Part shown: piece by piece, positions 1 to 6,112 of the stretch
Layout of the letters: the number at the start of each line of letters is the position of its first letter
Numbering within the stretch: the stretch's first letter is position 1
Source: an uncultured Clostridia bacterium
Lineage (GTDB): Bacteria > Bacillota > Clostridia > Saccharofermentanales > Saccharofermentanaceae
Reading direction: 5' to 3'
Length of the DNA: 6,112 nucleotides
Assembly: GCA_946405115.1 (NCBI GenBank)
Contig: CAMJGB010000116.1
Coordinates: 1 to 6,112, forward strand
The notes under the pieces: model-generated
The model's input: the letters and a program-made list of their open reading frames with translations, nothing else
Told to the model about the DNA's origin: nothing
Database searches by the model: none
Position numbers and translations under genes: made by a program

Positions 1-524
1 CATACATGACAAAGGTTAGAAAGCATCACACATACAGAAATGCTGAGCCTACAACTTCTATCCTTACAATCACATCCAACGTTGTATACGGTAAGAAGAC
101 AGGTACTCTCCCTGACGGACGTAAGGCTGGTGAGCCTCTCTCACCTGGAGCTAACCCTGCATACGGCGCAGAGAAGAACGGTCTCATCGCTTCTTTGAAC
201 TCCGTTGCTAAGATCCCTTATGTATGGTCACTCGACGGTATCTCAAATACTCAGACAATCAACCCTTCTGCTCTCGGTAACTCTGAGGCAGATCAGAAGA
301 ACAACCTTGTTAACGTTCTCGACGGATACTTCGCACAGGGTGCACACCACCTCAACGTAAACGTATTCGGTGTTGAGAAGCTCCTCGATGCTCAGGCTCA
401 CCCTGAGAAGGAAGAGTACGCTAACTTCACAATCCGTGTATCCGGATATGCTGTTAAGTTCATCGACCTTACAAAGGAGCAGCAGGACGACGTTATCTCC
501 AGAACTTGCCACGCAAGACTCTGA
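1..524 (+). CDS. pflB: Pyruvate formate-lyase, C-terminal part (5' end outside window)
   Basis: This is the last 173 codons of formate C-acetyltransferase, the cytoplasmic glycyl-radical enzyme that converts pyruvate and CoA to formate and acetyl-CoA in anaerobic fermentation. The reading frame is already open at base 3 and has no credible start at the ATG at base 6, so the gene continues upstream. The family signatures seen are the [22 protein letters not shown] block, [28 protein letters not shown] and the glycyl-radical motif RVSGYAV. The radical-bearing glycine is the codon at 444-446, 25 residues before the C-terminus, close to the E. coli arrangement. The catalytic cysteine pair lies upstream and cannot be checked. 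Codon choice is strongly biased (lysine mostly AAG), consistent with high expression. The gene ends at TGA 522-524 and is followed by a strong terminator. Its activase is encoded about 4.4 kb downstream. Confidence 0.97.
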   Translation, partial: YMTKVRKHHTYRNAEPTTSILTITSNVVYGKKTGTLPDGRKAGEPLSPGANPAYGAEKNGLIASLNSVAKIPYVWSLDGISNTQTINPSALGNSEADQKNNLVNVLDGYFAQGAHHLNVNVFGVEKLLDAQAHPEKEEYANFTIRVSGYAVKFIDLTKEQQDDVISRTCHARL

Positions 525-585
525 TCCTAAAACGATCGACCCGCGTATAACATTAGTTTCCTATTGATTTAGGTAAGACTTAAAG

Positions 586-619
586 AAGAGGGACCCAGGC
601 GACAAGCCGGGTCCCTTTT
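586..619 (+). terminator. Intrinsic terminator of pflB, probably bidirectional
   Basis: The arms GGGACCC (590-596) and GGGTCCC (609-615) pair perfectly. The stem continues inward as GGC/GCC (598-600 with 606-608) past a single bulged A at 597, leaving a five-base loop. It continues outward through A-T and G-T pairs into the tail TTTTCTC. On the minus strand the same hairpin is followed by TCTTCTTT, so it can also end the convergent LysR-family gene, whose stop codon is about 26 bases away. Confidence 0.92.
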
Positions 620-644
620 CTCATGCCTGAATGTCTGGGGGTGG

Positions 645-1547
645 TCAGGCTTTGGTAAGTTTCTTGAGGATTTCTATGTACTCCGCTGTGAGTGCGGACG
701 GATGAAGCTGGGCGGGGAGGATGTAGCCTATCTGCATGTAATCGTCTACCTTCAAAGGCTTCGCGATGATGTTAGGTCCGTTAAGTTCTTCACTGATGAC
801 ACCGCTACAGATCGTGTAGCCGTTAAGACCTATGAGAAGGTTGAACAGGGTGGCACGGTCGCGCACGACCAGTTCCTTATCGCAGTCTACTGTGCTTAAG
901 ATCTCCTCTGCAAAGTAGAAGGAGTTGTGGCTGCCCTGCTCGTAGGAAAGCCTCGGGTACGGCTCTAGGTCCTTAAGCGTGAGACTCTTCTTAGATGCCA
1001 AAGGAGAGTTCTTACCGATGAACACGTGAGGCTTTGCCTTGAACAAAGGCGTGAAGATGAGGTTATTGTCACGCAGAGTCTTGCGGATGATGGTCTCGTT
1101 AAACTCGTTAAGATAGAGGATGCCGATCTCGCTTCGAAGATGCGCTACGTCATCGATGATGTCGTAGGTCTCGGTCTCTCTCATGTGGAACTCATACTTG
1201 TTGCCGCCGTGTGCCTTAAGAAGTTCAACAAAGGCTTCAACGACGAATGAGTAGTGCTGGGAAGATACGCAGAATCTTACCTTTCCCTGCGAGTGTCCTT
1301 TATATCTTTCATCGAACAGCTCGGTCTGATCTAAGATCTGTCTTGCATATCCCAAGAACTCTTCGCCATCCTTAGTGATCTCGATGCCTTTATTACTTCT
1401 GGTAAATATCGTGATGCCGTATTCTTTCTCAAGCTCCATAATGGCGGATGTAAGGCTCGGTTGTGCGATGAACAGTCTCTTCGCAGCTTCTGTCATGTTG
1501 CCGGTATCAGCCACGGTTACGGCGTATCTTAGCTGTTTTAAAGTCAT
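645..1547 (-). CDS. LysR-family transcriptional regulator, candidate regulator of metE-metF
   Basis: This 300-residue protein has the full LysR length. It has an N-terminal winged helix-turn-helix (about residues 1-60; recognition region about 18-37, MTEAAKRLFIAQPSLTSAIM), a linker helix to about residue 88, and an effector-binding domain from about 90 (GKVRFCVSS) to near the C-terminus. The start ATG (1545-1547) is supported by the LysR-typical opening MTLKQLRYAVTVADTGN and by AGGAGA at 1561-1566 on the minus strand, though the 13-base spacing is on the long side. It is transcribed away from metE, and the 160 bases between the two starts hold two LysR-type boxes. That is the classic layout of a LysR activator that also controls its own gene. 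Regulation of methionine genes is inferred from position; the effector is unknown (homocysteine or O-acetylserine would be family precedents). No assignment to MetR, CysB or MtaR is made. Confidence 0.93.
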   Translation of the reverse strand: MTLKQLRYAVTVADTGNMTEAAKRLFIAQPSLTSAIMELEKEYGITIFTRSNKGIEITKDGEEFLGYARQILDQTELFDERYKGHSQGKVRFCVSSQHYSFVVEAFVELLKAHGGNKYEFHMRETETYDIIDDVAHLRSEIGILYLNEFNETIIRKTLRDNNLIFTPLFKAKPHVFIGKNSPLASKKSLTLKDLEPYPRLSYEQGSHNSFYFAEEILSTVDCDKELVVRDRATLFNLLIGLNGYTICSGVISEELNGPNIIAKPLKVDDYMQIGYILPAQLHPSALTAEYIEILKKLTKA

Positions 1548-1574
1548 TTGGTTATAAGTTTCTCCTATATCGGG

Positions 1575-1593
1575 TGATAGGCGTTGCCTATCA
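1575..1593. promoter_or_regulatory. Perfect palindromic operator, LysR-type T-N11-A box
   Basis: The sequence TGATAGGCGTTGCCTATCA is a perfect inverted repeat of 8-base arms around a 3-base centre at 1584. Inside it, ATAGGCGTTGCCTAT (1577-1591) fits the general LysR-family T-N11-A layout and also the form ATAG-N7-CTAT. It lies between the divergent LysR-family gene and metE, the position of a high-affinity recognition site. If metE transcription starts near 1654, the centre is at about -70, near the usual -65 for LysR activators. Binding by the neighbouring regulator is inferred. Confidence 0.8.
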
Positions 1594-1603
1594 GCATAAC
1601 TCT

Positions 1604-1633
1604 ATTATAGGAAAAATCTATGGACAATGCCAC
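1604..1633 (-). promoter_or_regulatory. Putative promoter of the LysR-family gene
   Basis: On the minus strand there is a perfect -10 hexamer TATAAT (complement of 1604-1609). A weak -35 candidate, GTGGCA (complement of 1628-1633), lies 18 bases upstream. The predicted transcript would start near 1597 and run straight into the palindrome at 1575-1593, so a protein bound there, or at the box at 1607-1621 covering the -10, would block it. Autorepression is an inference. Confidence 0.55.
1607..1621. promoter_or_regulatory. Second LysR-type box, possible activation site
   Basis: The sequence ATAGGAAAAATCTAT repeats the ATAG-N7-CTAT layout of the main palindrome, with only the outer four bases of each arm paired. 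Its centre (1614) is 30 bp from the palindrome's centre, about three helical turns. It abuts the predicted metE -35 region and covers the -10 of the LysR-family gene. A weaker, promoter-proximal second box is what the LysR two-site model expects. The short arms mean chance remains possible. Confidence 0.5.
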
Positions 1634-1650
1634 AAAAGATATATTATACC
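1621..1650 (+). promoter_or_regulatory. Putative activator-dependent promoter of metE-metF
   Basis: A -35-like TGGACA (1621-1626, five of six matches to TTGACA) precedes the AT-rich block TATATTATACC (1640-1650). The -10 could be TATTAT (1642-1647, spacing 15) or TATACC (1645-1650, spacing 18). Neither spacing is ideal, which fits a promoter that needs an activator. The predicted start near 1654-1657 leaves a leader of about 50 bases. Confidence 0.45.
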
Positions 1651-1652
1651 TA

Positions 1653-1698
1653 TCGCTTCAGTGGGTCTATACTTCGCTTAACAATAAACGAAAGCGAG
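1653..1698 (+). promoter_or_regulatory. metE leader with two alternative short helices over the ribosome binding site
   Basis: TCGCTT occurs twice (1653-1658 and 1674-1679), and both copies are complementary to AAGCGA at 1692-1697. The nearer copy gives a hairpin with a 12-base loop, extendable by one G-U pair. The 3' arm overlaps the only Shine-Dalgarno-like stretch (AAGCGAG, 1692-1698) before the metE ATG at 1708. The stems are short and a regulatory role is speculative. The leader is too short for a known SAM or cobalamin riboswitch. Confidence 0.3.
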
Positions 1699-1707
1699 TA
1701 CACACAT

Positions 1708-3966
1708 ATGAGTTCATCAGTTATCGGTTTTCCGAGAATCGGACGCGACAGAGAATTGAAGTTCGCATCCGAGAAGTTCTTCAAGAAGGAGATCTCGGAG
1801 CAGGAGCTTAACGAAGCAGCAAAGTCCATAAGAGAGTTGAACATTCTCACACAGAAGAATGCAGGAATCGACTATATCTCATCCAACGATTTCTCTTTCT
1901 ACGACAATCTTCTCGACACAGCATTCCTCTTCAATGTAATCCCTGCAAGATATAAGGCATTGGGTCTTTCCGACCTCGAGACATTCTTCGCAGCTGCAAG
2001 AGGCTACCAGGGTGAGAAGGGCAACGTTAAGGCCCTCGCCATGAAGAAGTGGTTCAACACTAACTACCACTACATCGTTCCTGAATTCGAGGACGATACA
2101 AAGATCGAACTCACAGGAAACAAGCCAGTTAATGAGTACCTTGAAGCAAAGGCTCTCGGCGTAGATACAAAGGTTCAGATTGCAGGTCCCTTCACATTCT
2201 TAAAGCTTACAAAGTTCGTAGGATCTAAGAAGGCAGAGGATGTTGAGGAAGCACTTACAGCAGAGTACATTAAGCTCTTCGGAAAGCTTGCTGAAGCGGG
2301 TGCAACTAAGATCCAGCTCGACGAGCCTTACCTCGTAAGAGACCTTACAGAAGCTGACAAGGCTTTGTTCAAGAAGATCTATGAGAAGCTTCTTGCTAAC
2401 AAGAACGGCCTTAAGGTATTGCTCCAGACATACTTCGGTGACATTAGAGACATCTACACAGAAGTAACAGCACTTGACTTTGATGCAATCGGTCTCGACT
2501 TCGTCGAGGGCATCAAGACACTTTCCCTTGTTAAGACTAACGGTTTCCCCGCTGACAAGATCCTCTTCGCAGGTGTAGTTAACGGTAAGAACATCTGGAA
2601 GAATTCCTATGAGAAGACACTTAACCTCCTCGATGAGATCAAGTCTTCTGTTGCTGATCCTTCCAAGGTAGTAATCAGCACATCTTGCTCACTTCTCCAC
2701 GTTCCTTACACACTCGCAAGCGAGACGAAGCTCCCCGCAGAGTACAAGAAGCATTTCGCTTTTGCTGAGGAGAAGCTTACTGAGCTTAACGAGCTTTCCA
2801 ACATCACACCCGAGCTCCTCGATGCTAACAAGAAGCTTTTCGAGGGAAGAGTAGACAGCGTTGATGAGAAGGTGCGCGCAAGAGTTGCTGCCATCAAGGA
2901 TGAGGATTATGTCCGTCAGCCTTCCTTCGCAGTAAGAGAGCAGATCCAGAAGAAGGAGTTGGGCCTTCCCGAGTTCCCGACGACTACTATCGGTTCCTTC
3001 CCTCAGACAGCAGATGTTCGTAAGAACAGATCTGACTTCAGAAAGGGCCTCATTACTAAGGAGCAGTACGTAGAGTTTAATAAGAACAAGATCAAGGAGT
3101 GCATCAAGCTTCAGGAGGAGATCGGCCTCGACGTTCTCGTTCACGGTGAGTTCGAGCGTAACGACATGGTTGAGTACTTCGGCGAGCACCTTAAGGGCTA
3201 CGTCTTCACAGAGAAGGCATGGGTTCTTTCCTACGGTACAAGATGCGTTAAGCCCCCGATCATCTGGGGTGATGTATCAAGAACTGAGGCTATCACTGTA
3301 GAGTGGTCCAAGTTCGCAGCTTCCTGCACAAACAAGCCTGTTAAGGGCATGCTTACAGGTCCGGTTACTATCCTTAACTGGTCCTTCCCGAGAGAGGACA
3401 TCTCCATCAAGGAGAGCGTTCAGCAGATTGCACTTGCAATCCGTGATGAGGTTCTGGATCTTGAGTCTAACGGCATCAACATCATTCAGATCGACGAGGC
3501 AGCACTTCGCGAGAAGCTCCCCCTTCGTAAGTCAGACTGGTACAGCGAGTACCTCGACTTCGCGATCCCCTCTTTCCGTCTCGTTCACAGCGGTGTTAAG
3601 CCCGAGACTCAGATCCATACTCACATGTGCTACAGCGAGTTCACTGATATCATCCCTGCAATCGATGACATGGACGCTGACGTAATCACATTCGAGGCTT
3701 CAAGATCTGACCTTCAGATCCTCGATTCCCTCAAGGAGAACCACTTCAAGACAGAGGTAGGCCCCGGTGTTTACGACATCCACAGCCCCCGTGTACCTTC
3801 CGTAGACGAGCTCGTAGGACAGCTTACGAAGATCCGTGAGAAGACAGAGGACTACAAGCTCTGGGTTAACCCTGACTGCGGCCTTAAGACAAGAGGCGAG
3901 GAGGAGACTGTTAAGAGCCTTAAGAACCTCGTAGAAGCTGCAAAGCTCATCCGCGCTAACGCATAA
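1708..3966 (+). CDS. metE: Cobalamin-independent methionine synthase
   Basis: This enzyme (5-methyltetrahydropteroyltriglutamate-homocysteine methyltransferase) makes methionine in the cytoplasm by direct methyl transfer to zinc-bound homocysteine. The protein has 752 residues against 753 in E. coli. The N-terminal half opens with [14 protein letters not shown] (residues 5-18), and the C-terminal catalytic barrel starts near [12 protein letters not shown] (423-434). The four zinc ligands are visible: H639 and C641 in [11 protein letters not shown]663 in ITFEAS and C724 in [21 protein letters not shown] and [15 protein letters not shown] are also intact. The frame is open back to an ATG at 1627, but those 27 extra residues cover the promoter and lack family similarity. 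The ATG at 1708 gives the conserved start [10 protein letters not shown]. The ribosome binding site is weak (AAGCGAG). Codon bias is strong, as expected for a slow enzyme made in large amounts. It is co-transcribed with metF and probably activated by the divergent LysR-family protein. Confidence 0.98.
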   Translation: MSSSVIGFPRIGRDRELKFASEKFFKKEISEQELNEAAKSIRELNILTQKNAGIDYISSNDFSFYDNLLDTAFLFNVIPARYKALGLSDLETFFAAARGYQGEKGNVKALAMKKWFNTNYHYIVPEFEDDTKIELTGNKPVNEYLEAKALGVDTKVQIAGPFTFLKLTKFVGSKKAEDVEEALTAEYIKLFGKLAEAGATKIQLDEPYLVRDLTEADKALFKKIYEKLLANKNGLKVLLQTYFGDIRDIYTEVTALDFDAIGLDFVEGIKTLSLVKTNGFPADKILFAGVVNGKNIWKNSYEKTLNLLDEIKSSVADPSKVVISTSCSLLHVPYTLASETKLPAEYKKHFAFAEEKLTELNELSNITPELLDANKKLFEGRVDSVDEKVRARVAAIKDEDYVRQPSFAVREQIQKKELGLPEFPTTTIGSFPQTADVRKNRSDFRKGLITKEQYVEFNKNKIKECIKLQEEIGLDVLVHGEFERNDMVEYFGEHLKGYVFTEKAWVLSYGTRCVKPPIIWGDVSRTEAITVEWSKFAASCTNKPVKGMLTGPVTILNWSFPREDISIKESVQQIALAIRDEVLDLESNGINIIQIDEAALREKLPLRKSDWYSEYLDFAIPSFRLVHSGVKPETQIHTHMCYSEFTDIIPAIDDMDADVITFEASRSDLQILDSLKENHFKTEVGPGVYDIHSPRVPSVDELVGQLTKIREKTEDYKLWVNPDCGLKTRGEEETVKSLKNLVEAAKLIRANA

Positions 3967-3970
3967 AAAC

Positions 3971-4831
3971 ATGAAGATAGCAGACATCTACAAGCAGAAT
4001 AAAAGAAGTCTCTCCTTCGAGATATTTCCCCCTAAGAAAGACGAAGAACTTCGTTCCATCGACGAGACACTTGAAGTCCTGTGCGAGCTTGACCCGGACT
4101 TCATAAGTGTCACGTTCGGTGCGGGCGGCGGCAGCAACTGCAACCGCACGATAGAGATCGCGAAGAAGATCAAGCACCGTTACGGCGTTGAGCCTGTCGT
4201 GCACTTAACTTCACTTCACTACGACAGGGAAGAGATCGACGAATTCGCACGCGTAATGGAAGCCGAGGGCATCGAGAACATCCTGGCTCTGCGCGGGGAC
4301 AGGACTCCCAAGCTTCGCGAAAAGAACGACTTCACTCATGCTTCCGATCTTATCTCCTACTTAAGCGAGAACCATGACTTCTGCTTCTTAGGTGCCTGCT
4401 ACCCTGAATGCCATCCCGAGTCGGACGGCAAGATCAGCGATATTAAAGGACTTAGGAAGAAGGTTGAAGCAGGAGCCGAGGTGCTCCTGTCTCAGCTGTT
4501 CTTCGATAACGAGAAGTTCTACGGATTCTGCGAGCAGTGCAGGATCGCTGGGATAGACGTTCCCATCATACCGGGCATTATGCCTGTTATTAATGCAGCC
4601 CAGATCAAGCGCATGCTCTCACTTTGCAACGCCTCGTTCCCCGACAGGTTTACGAGGATCGTAAGAAAGTATGAGGACAGGAAAGAAGCGCTTTTCGATG
4701 CGGGCATGTCCTATGTTACGAGCCAGGTGATCGACCTTCTTGCAAGTGACATTCCGGGCATCCATATCTACACCATGAATAATCCCGTGGTCGCAAGAAG
4801 GATCTGCGAGGGTATCTGCCATCTCGTGTAA
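3971..4831 (+). CDS. metF: 5,10-Methylenetetrahydrofolate reductase
   Basis: This flavoprotein reduces 5,10-methylene-tetrahydrofolate to 5-methyl-tetrahydrofolate, the source of the methyl group used by MetE. Its 286 residues match the short bacterial FAD-barrel form, with no eukaryotic regulatory domain. Motifs in order are SFEIFPPK (15-22, with the family's catalytic Glu at 17), VTFGAGGG (47-54), HLT (78-80), ALRGD (106-110, with the Asp equivalent to the flavin-contacting Asp of E. coli MetF), YPECHPE (144-150), QLFFDN (175-180), PIIPGIMP (198-205) and IPGIHIYTMN (261-270). The start lies 4 bases after the metE stop. No Shine-Dalgarno sequence is visible before it, so translation is probably coupled to metE by reinitiation. 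Codon bias looks milder than in metE. The reductant, NAD(P)H or another donor, cannot be told from the sequence. Confidence 0.96.
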   Translation: MKIADIYKQNKRSLSFEIFPPKKDEELRSIDETLEVLCELDPDFISVTFGAGGGSNCNRTIEIAKKIKHRYGVEPVVHLTSLHYDREEIDEFARVMEAEGIENILALRGDRTPKLREKNDFTHASDLISYLSENHDFCFLGACYPECHPESDGKISDIKGLRKKVEAGAEVLLSQLFFDNEKFYGFCEQCRIAGIDVPIIPGIMPVINAAQIKRMLSLCNASFPDRFTRIVRKYEDRKEALFDAGMSYVTSQVIDLLASDIPGIHIYTMNNPVVARRICEGICHLV

Positions 4832-4884
4832 GTGCCTCAGGTGATTTGATATAATATACAAATCACTTAGTAAGAGAGGCACTT
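4830..4884 (+). repeat. Nested inverted repeat / RNA hairpin covering the pflA ribosome binding site
   Basis: An outer pair, AAGTGCCTC (4830-4838) with GAGGCACTT (4876-4884), encloses the inner pair 4841-4848 with 4859-4866. In RNA the inner helix can extend to 4839-4868 with an A-U and a G-U pair. This gives about 19 base pairs with one 7-base bulge (4869-4875) and a 10-base loop. The 3' outer arm contains GAGG (4876-4879), the Shine-Dalgarno core six bases before the pflA ATG. The left arm starts within the metF stop codon. Only three Ts follow, so it is a poor terminator. Confidence 0.75.
4841..4866 (+). promoter_or_regulatory. Extended -10 promoter of pflA inside an inverted repeat
   Basis: TGATATAAT (4847-4855) is a perfect extended -10 element with TATAAT at 4850-4855. 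There is no good -35, which extended -10 promoters can do without. The -10 sits in the 10-base centre of a perfect repeat with arms GTGATTTG (4841-4848) and CAAATCAC (4859-4866). The symmetry centre falls on the TATAAT, so a dimeric repressor bound here would shut the promoter. Transcription would start near 4862. The repeat does not match the Rex or FNR consensus as I know them, so the regulator is unknown. Confidence 0.65.
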
Positions 4885-4885
4885 T

Positions 4886-5614
4886 ATGGCACAAGGATAT
4901 ATTCATTCAACGGAAAGTTTCGGTTCGGCAGACGGTCCCGGAGTAAGATACATCATCTTCTTCTCGGGCTGCGCTATGAGATGCCAGTTCTGCCACAATC
5001 CTGATACATGGAAGATGACTGACGGCCAGCTTATGGGAGCAGATGAGCTTCTTGAGAAGGCTTTAAGATATAAGACTTACTGGGGTCCTTTGGGCGGCAT
5101 TACCGTCTCCGGAGGCGAGCCTTTAATGCAGATCGATTTCCTTCTTGAACTGTTCACGAAGGCAAAGGCTAAGGGCATCAACACATGCCTTGATACATCA
5201 GGCAATCCTTATAACAAGAACCCCGAGTGGCACGACAAGTTCCTCGAGCTCATGAAGGTTACTGACCTCGTCATGCTCGACATCAAGCACATCGATCCCG
5301 AAGGACATAAGGTACTTACCAAGCAGCCCCTCGAGAACATCCTTGAGATGGCCCGCGAGATGAGCGACCTCGGCGTTAAGATGTGGATCCGCCACGTTCT
5401 CGTTCCCGAAAGAAACGATAAGGACGAGTATCTTACAAAGCTTGCCGAGTTCATTAAGTCCTTGAAGACAGTTGAGAGGGTAGAGGTCCTGCCGTACCAC
5501 ACATTGGGTGTACATAAGTGGCAGACACTTGGTATCCCTTACGAGCTTGAAGGCATCTCGACTCCTTCTGCTGAACGTGTCGAGAACGCCAGAAAGATCC
5601 TTGGAGCTAACTGA
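4886..5614 (+). CDS. pflA: Pyruvate formate-lyase activating enzyme (radical SAM)
   Basis: This enzyme uses a [4Fe-4S] cluster and S-adenosylmethionine to abstract hydrogen from the glycine of PflB, creating the glycyl radical. Its 242 residues match the usual length. The cluster motif is C29-x3-C33-x2-C36 (CAMRCQFC), preceded by ESFGSADGPGVR (10-21). The SAM-contacting SGGEP is at 75-79, DIKH at 132-135, the conserved IRHVLVPERNDKD at 168-180 and LPYHTLGVHKW at 202-212. All catalytic signatures are present, and there is no extra ferredoxin-type cluster insert of the kind found in other glycyl-radical activases, so pyruvate formate-lyase is the likely target. GAGG six bases before the ATG supports the start. 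It has its own promoter within an inverted repeat, and a HAD-family gene follows after 5 bases. Its substrate gene pflB lies upstream beyond lysR-metE-metF. Confidence 0.97.
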   Translation: MAQGYIHSTESFGSADGPGVRYIIFFSGCAMRCQFCHNPDTWKMTDGQLMGADELLEKALRYKTYWGPLGGITVSGGEPLMQIDFLLELFTKAKAKGINTCLDTSGNPYNKNPEWHDKFLELMKVTDLVMLDIKHIDPEGHKVLTKQPLENILEMAREMSDLGVKMWIRHVLVPERNDKDEYLTKLAEFIKSLKTVERVEVLPYHTLGVHKWQTLGIPYELEGISTPSAERVENARKILGAN

Positions 5615-5619
5615 TATTC

Positions 5620-6112
5620 ATGAAGTTTAAAGCTGTATTATTCGATATGGACGGCGTTATCTTCGATTCGGAGCAGGCCGTAATTGATTGTTGGAAGATT
5701 TTGGCGCCTGAGGCGGAAATTCCTAACATTGAGGAGTTCTGCAGGGGTGCCCTCGGAATCACTTCGAAGGCTACCAAGGAGCTCTTCTTAAGCATGTACG
5801 GCGATAAGTACCCTTACGATGAGCTTAATCAGAGGAAGCGTGAGCTTTTTATTGAGAGATTTGACGCGGGACTTGTTGCAGTCAAGCCCGGAGTAGTGGA
5901 GCTTCTTACTTACTTAAGGGAGCACGGCATCAAGACTTCGATCGCATCCTCAACCTCAACCCCATCGGTTACACGTGAGCTTAAGAAGGCCGGATTGTAC
6001 GAGCTTTTCGATGAGGTTGTGTGCGGAGACATGATAGAGCACAGCAAACCCGCCCCTGATATCTGGATCGAGGCCATGAAGCGCTTAGGCGTGGAAAGTT
6101 CCGATTCTATTG
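5620..6112 (+). CDS. HAD-superfamily hydrolase, beta-phosphoglucomutase-like (3' end outside window)
   Basis: This is the first 164 codons of a haloacid-dehalogenase-type phosphatase or phosphomutase, open to the window end. Motif I is LFDMDGVIFDSE (7-18), with nucleophile D9 and acid/base D11. A helical cap follows (about 19-85). Motif II is IASSTS (108-113, Ser110), and motif III is HSKPAPD (141-147, with Lys143). Motif IV, expected soon after, is beyond the window. The DMDGV-IFDSE start, the small helical cap and SKPAPDIW place it with the beta-phosphoglucomutase/phosphoglycolate phosphatase group, but the substrate cannot be read from the sequence. The ATG is 5 bases after the pflA stop. 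A possible Shine-Dalgarno GGAG (5603-5606) lies inside pflA at a rather long spacing of 13. It is probably co-transcribed with pflA; a functional link is not established. Confidence 0.9.
   Translation, partial: MKFKAVLFDMDGVIFDSEQAVIDCWKILAPEAEIPNIEEFCRGALGITSKATKELFLSMYGDKYPYDELNQRKRELFIERFDAGLVAVKPGVVELLTYLREHGIKTSIASSTSTPSVTRELKKAGLYELFDEVVCGDMIEHSKPAPDIWIEAMKRLGVESSDSI

Noticed and set aside
243..512. 89-codon open frame antisense to pflB
   Set aside because: It is a shadow of the strongly biased pflB codons, with no independent support.
625..650. Short hairpin GCCTGA / TCAGGC around the LysR-family stop codon
   Set aside because: It has a 6-base stem with a 14-base loop and no T-run on the minus strand side. 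The hairpin at 586-619 is a far better terminator.
1577..1591. OxyR site, because ATAG-N7-CTAT resembles the OxyR half-site
   Set aside because: OxyR needs two such elements spaced 7 bases apart; here the gap is 15. The neighbouring regulator is not recognisably OxyR, and the downstream genes are for methionine synthesis.
1627..1707. In-frame 27-codon N-terminal extension of metE from the ATG at 1627
   Set aside because: It overlaps the predicted promoter and leader, lacks a ribosome binding site, and MetE proteins begin at the conserved [14 protein letters not shown] start (1708).
1597..1707. SAM, T-box or cobalamin riboswitch upstream of metE
   Set aside because: The leader is only about 50 bases, with no SAM-riboswitch junction, T-box sequence or B12-box and no attenuator. 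LysR-type control explains the region better.
2689..3189. 166-codon open frame antisense to metE
   Set aside because: It lies wholly inside metE, its leucine/valine-rich translation follows from biased codons on the other strand, and no family or ribosome binding site is recognisable.
4830..4890. The pre-pflA hairpin as an intrinsic terminator of metE-metF
   Set aside because: The stem is interrupted by a 7-base bulge and followed by only three Ts before the ATG, so efficient termination is unlikely.

Overview
The window looks like core chromosome of an anaerobic, Gram-positive bacterium of the Clostridia type. The reasons are a pyruvate formate-lyase with a clostridial-style C-terminus (ending TCHARL), its oxygen-sensitive radical-SAM activase, a low-to-mid GC composition and Firmicutes-like promoters. 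The genus cannot be told from the sequence. No mobile element, CRISPR array, tRNA or rRNA was seen.

Layout, left to right: (1) the 3' end of pflB (to 524), closed by a strong terminator hairpin at 586-619; (2) a LysR-family regulator on the minus strand (645-1547), convergent with pflB; (3) a compact divergent control region (about 1548-1707) with a perfect 8-3-8 palindrome, a second LysR-type box 30 bp away, and promoter-like elements on both strands; (4) a plus-strand metE-metF pair (1708-3966 and 3971-4831), separated by 4 bases; (5) a 54-base gap holding an extended -10 promoter inside a nested inverted repeat; (6) pflA (4886-5614); (7) the first 164 codons of a HAD-family phosphatase or phosphomutase (5620 to the window end), 5 bases after pflA.

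There are two functional themes. MetF reduces 5,10-methylene-tetrahydrofolate to 5-methyl-tetrahydrofolate, and MetE uses the polyglutamylated form of that methyl donor to methylate homocysteine without cobalamin. Together they supply methionine, and the divergent LysR protein is the obvious candidate regulator. PflB and PflA form the anaerobic pyruvate-to-formate and acetyl-CoA step with its activator. The methionine block lies between pflB and pflA, which are commonly adjacent in other genomes.

The genes themselves are ordinary. The parts most worth a second look are regulatory: the two-box LysR control region, and the hairpin before pflA, which could hide the pflA ribosome binding site in read-through RNA but not in RNA made from the local promoter. 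I found no evidence for an undescribed multi-gene system.
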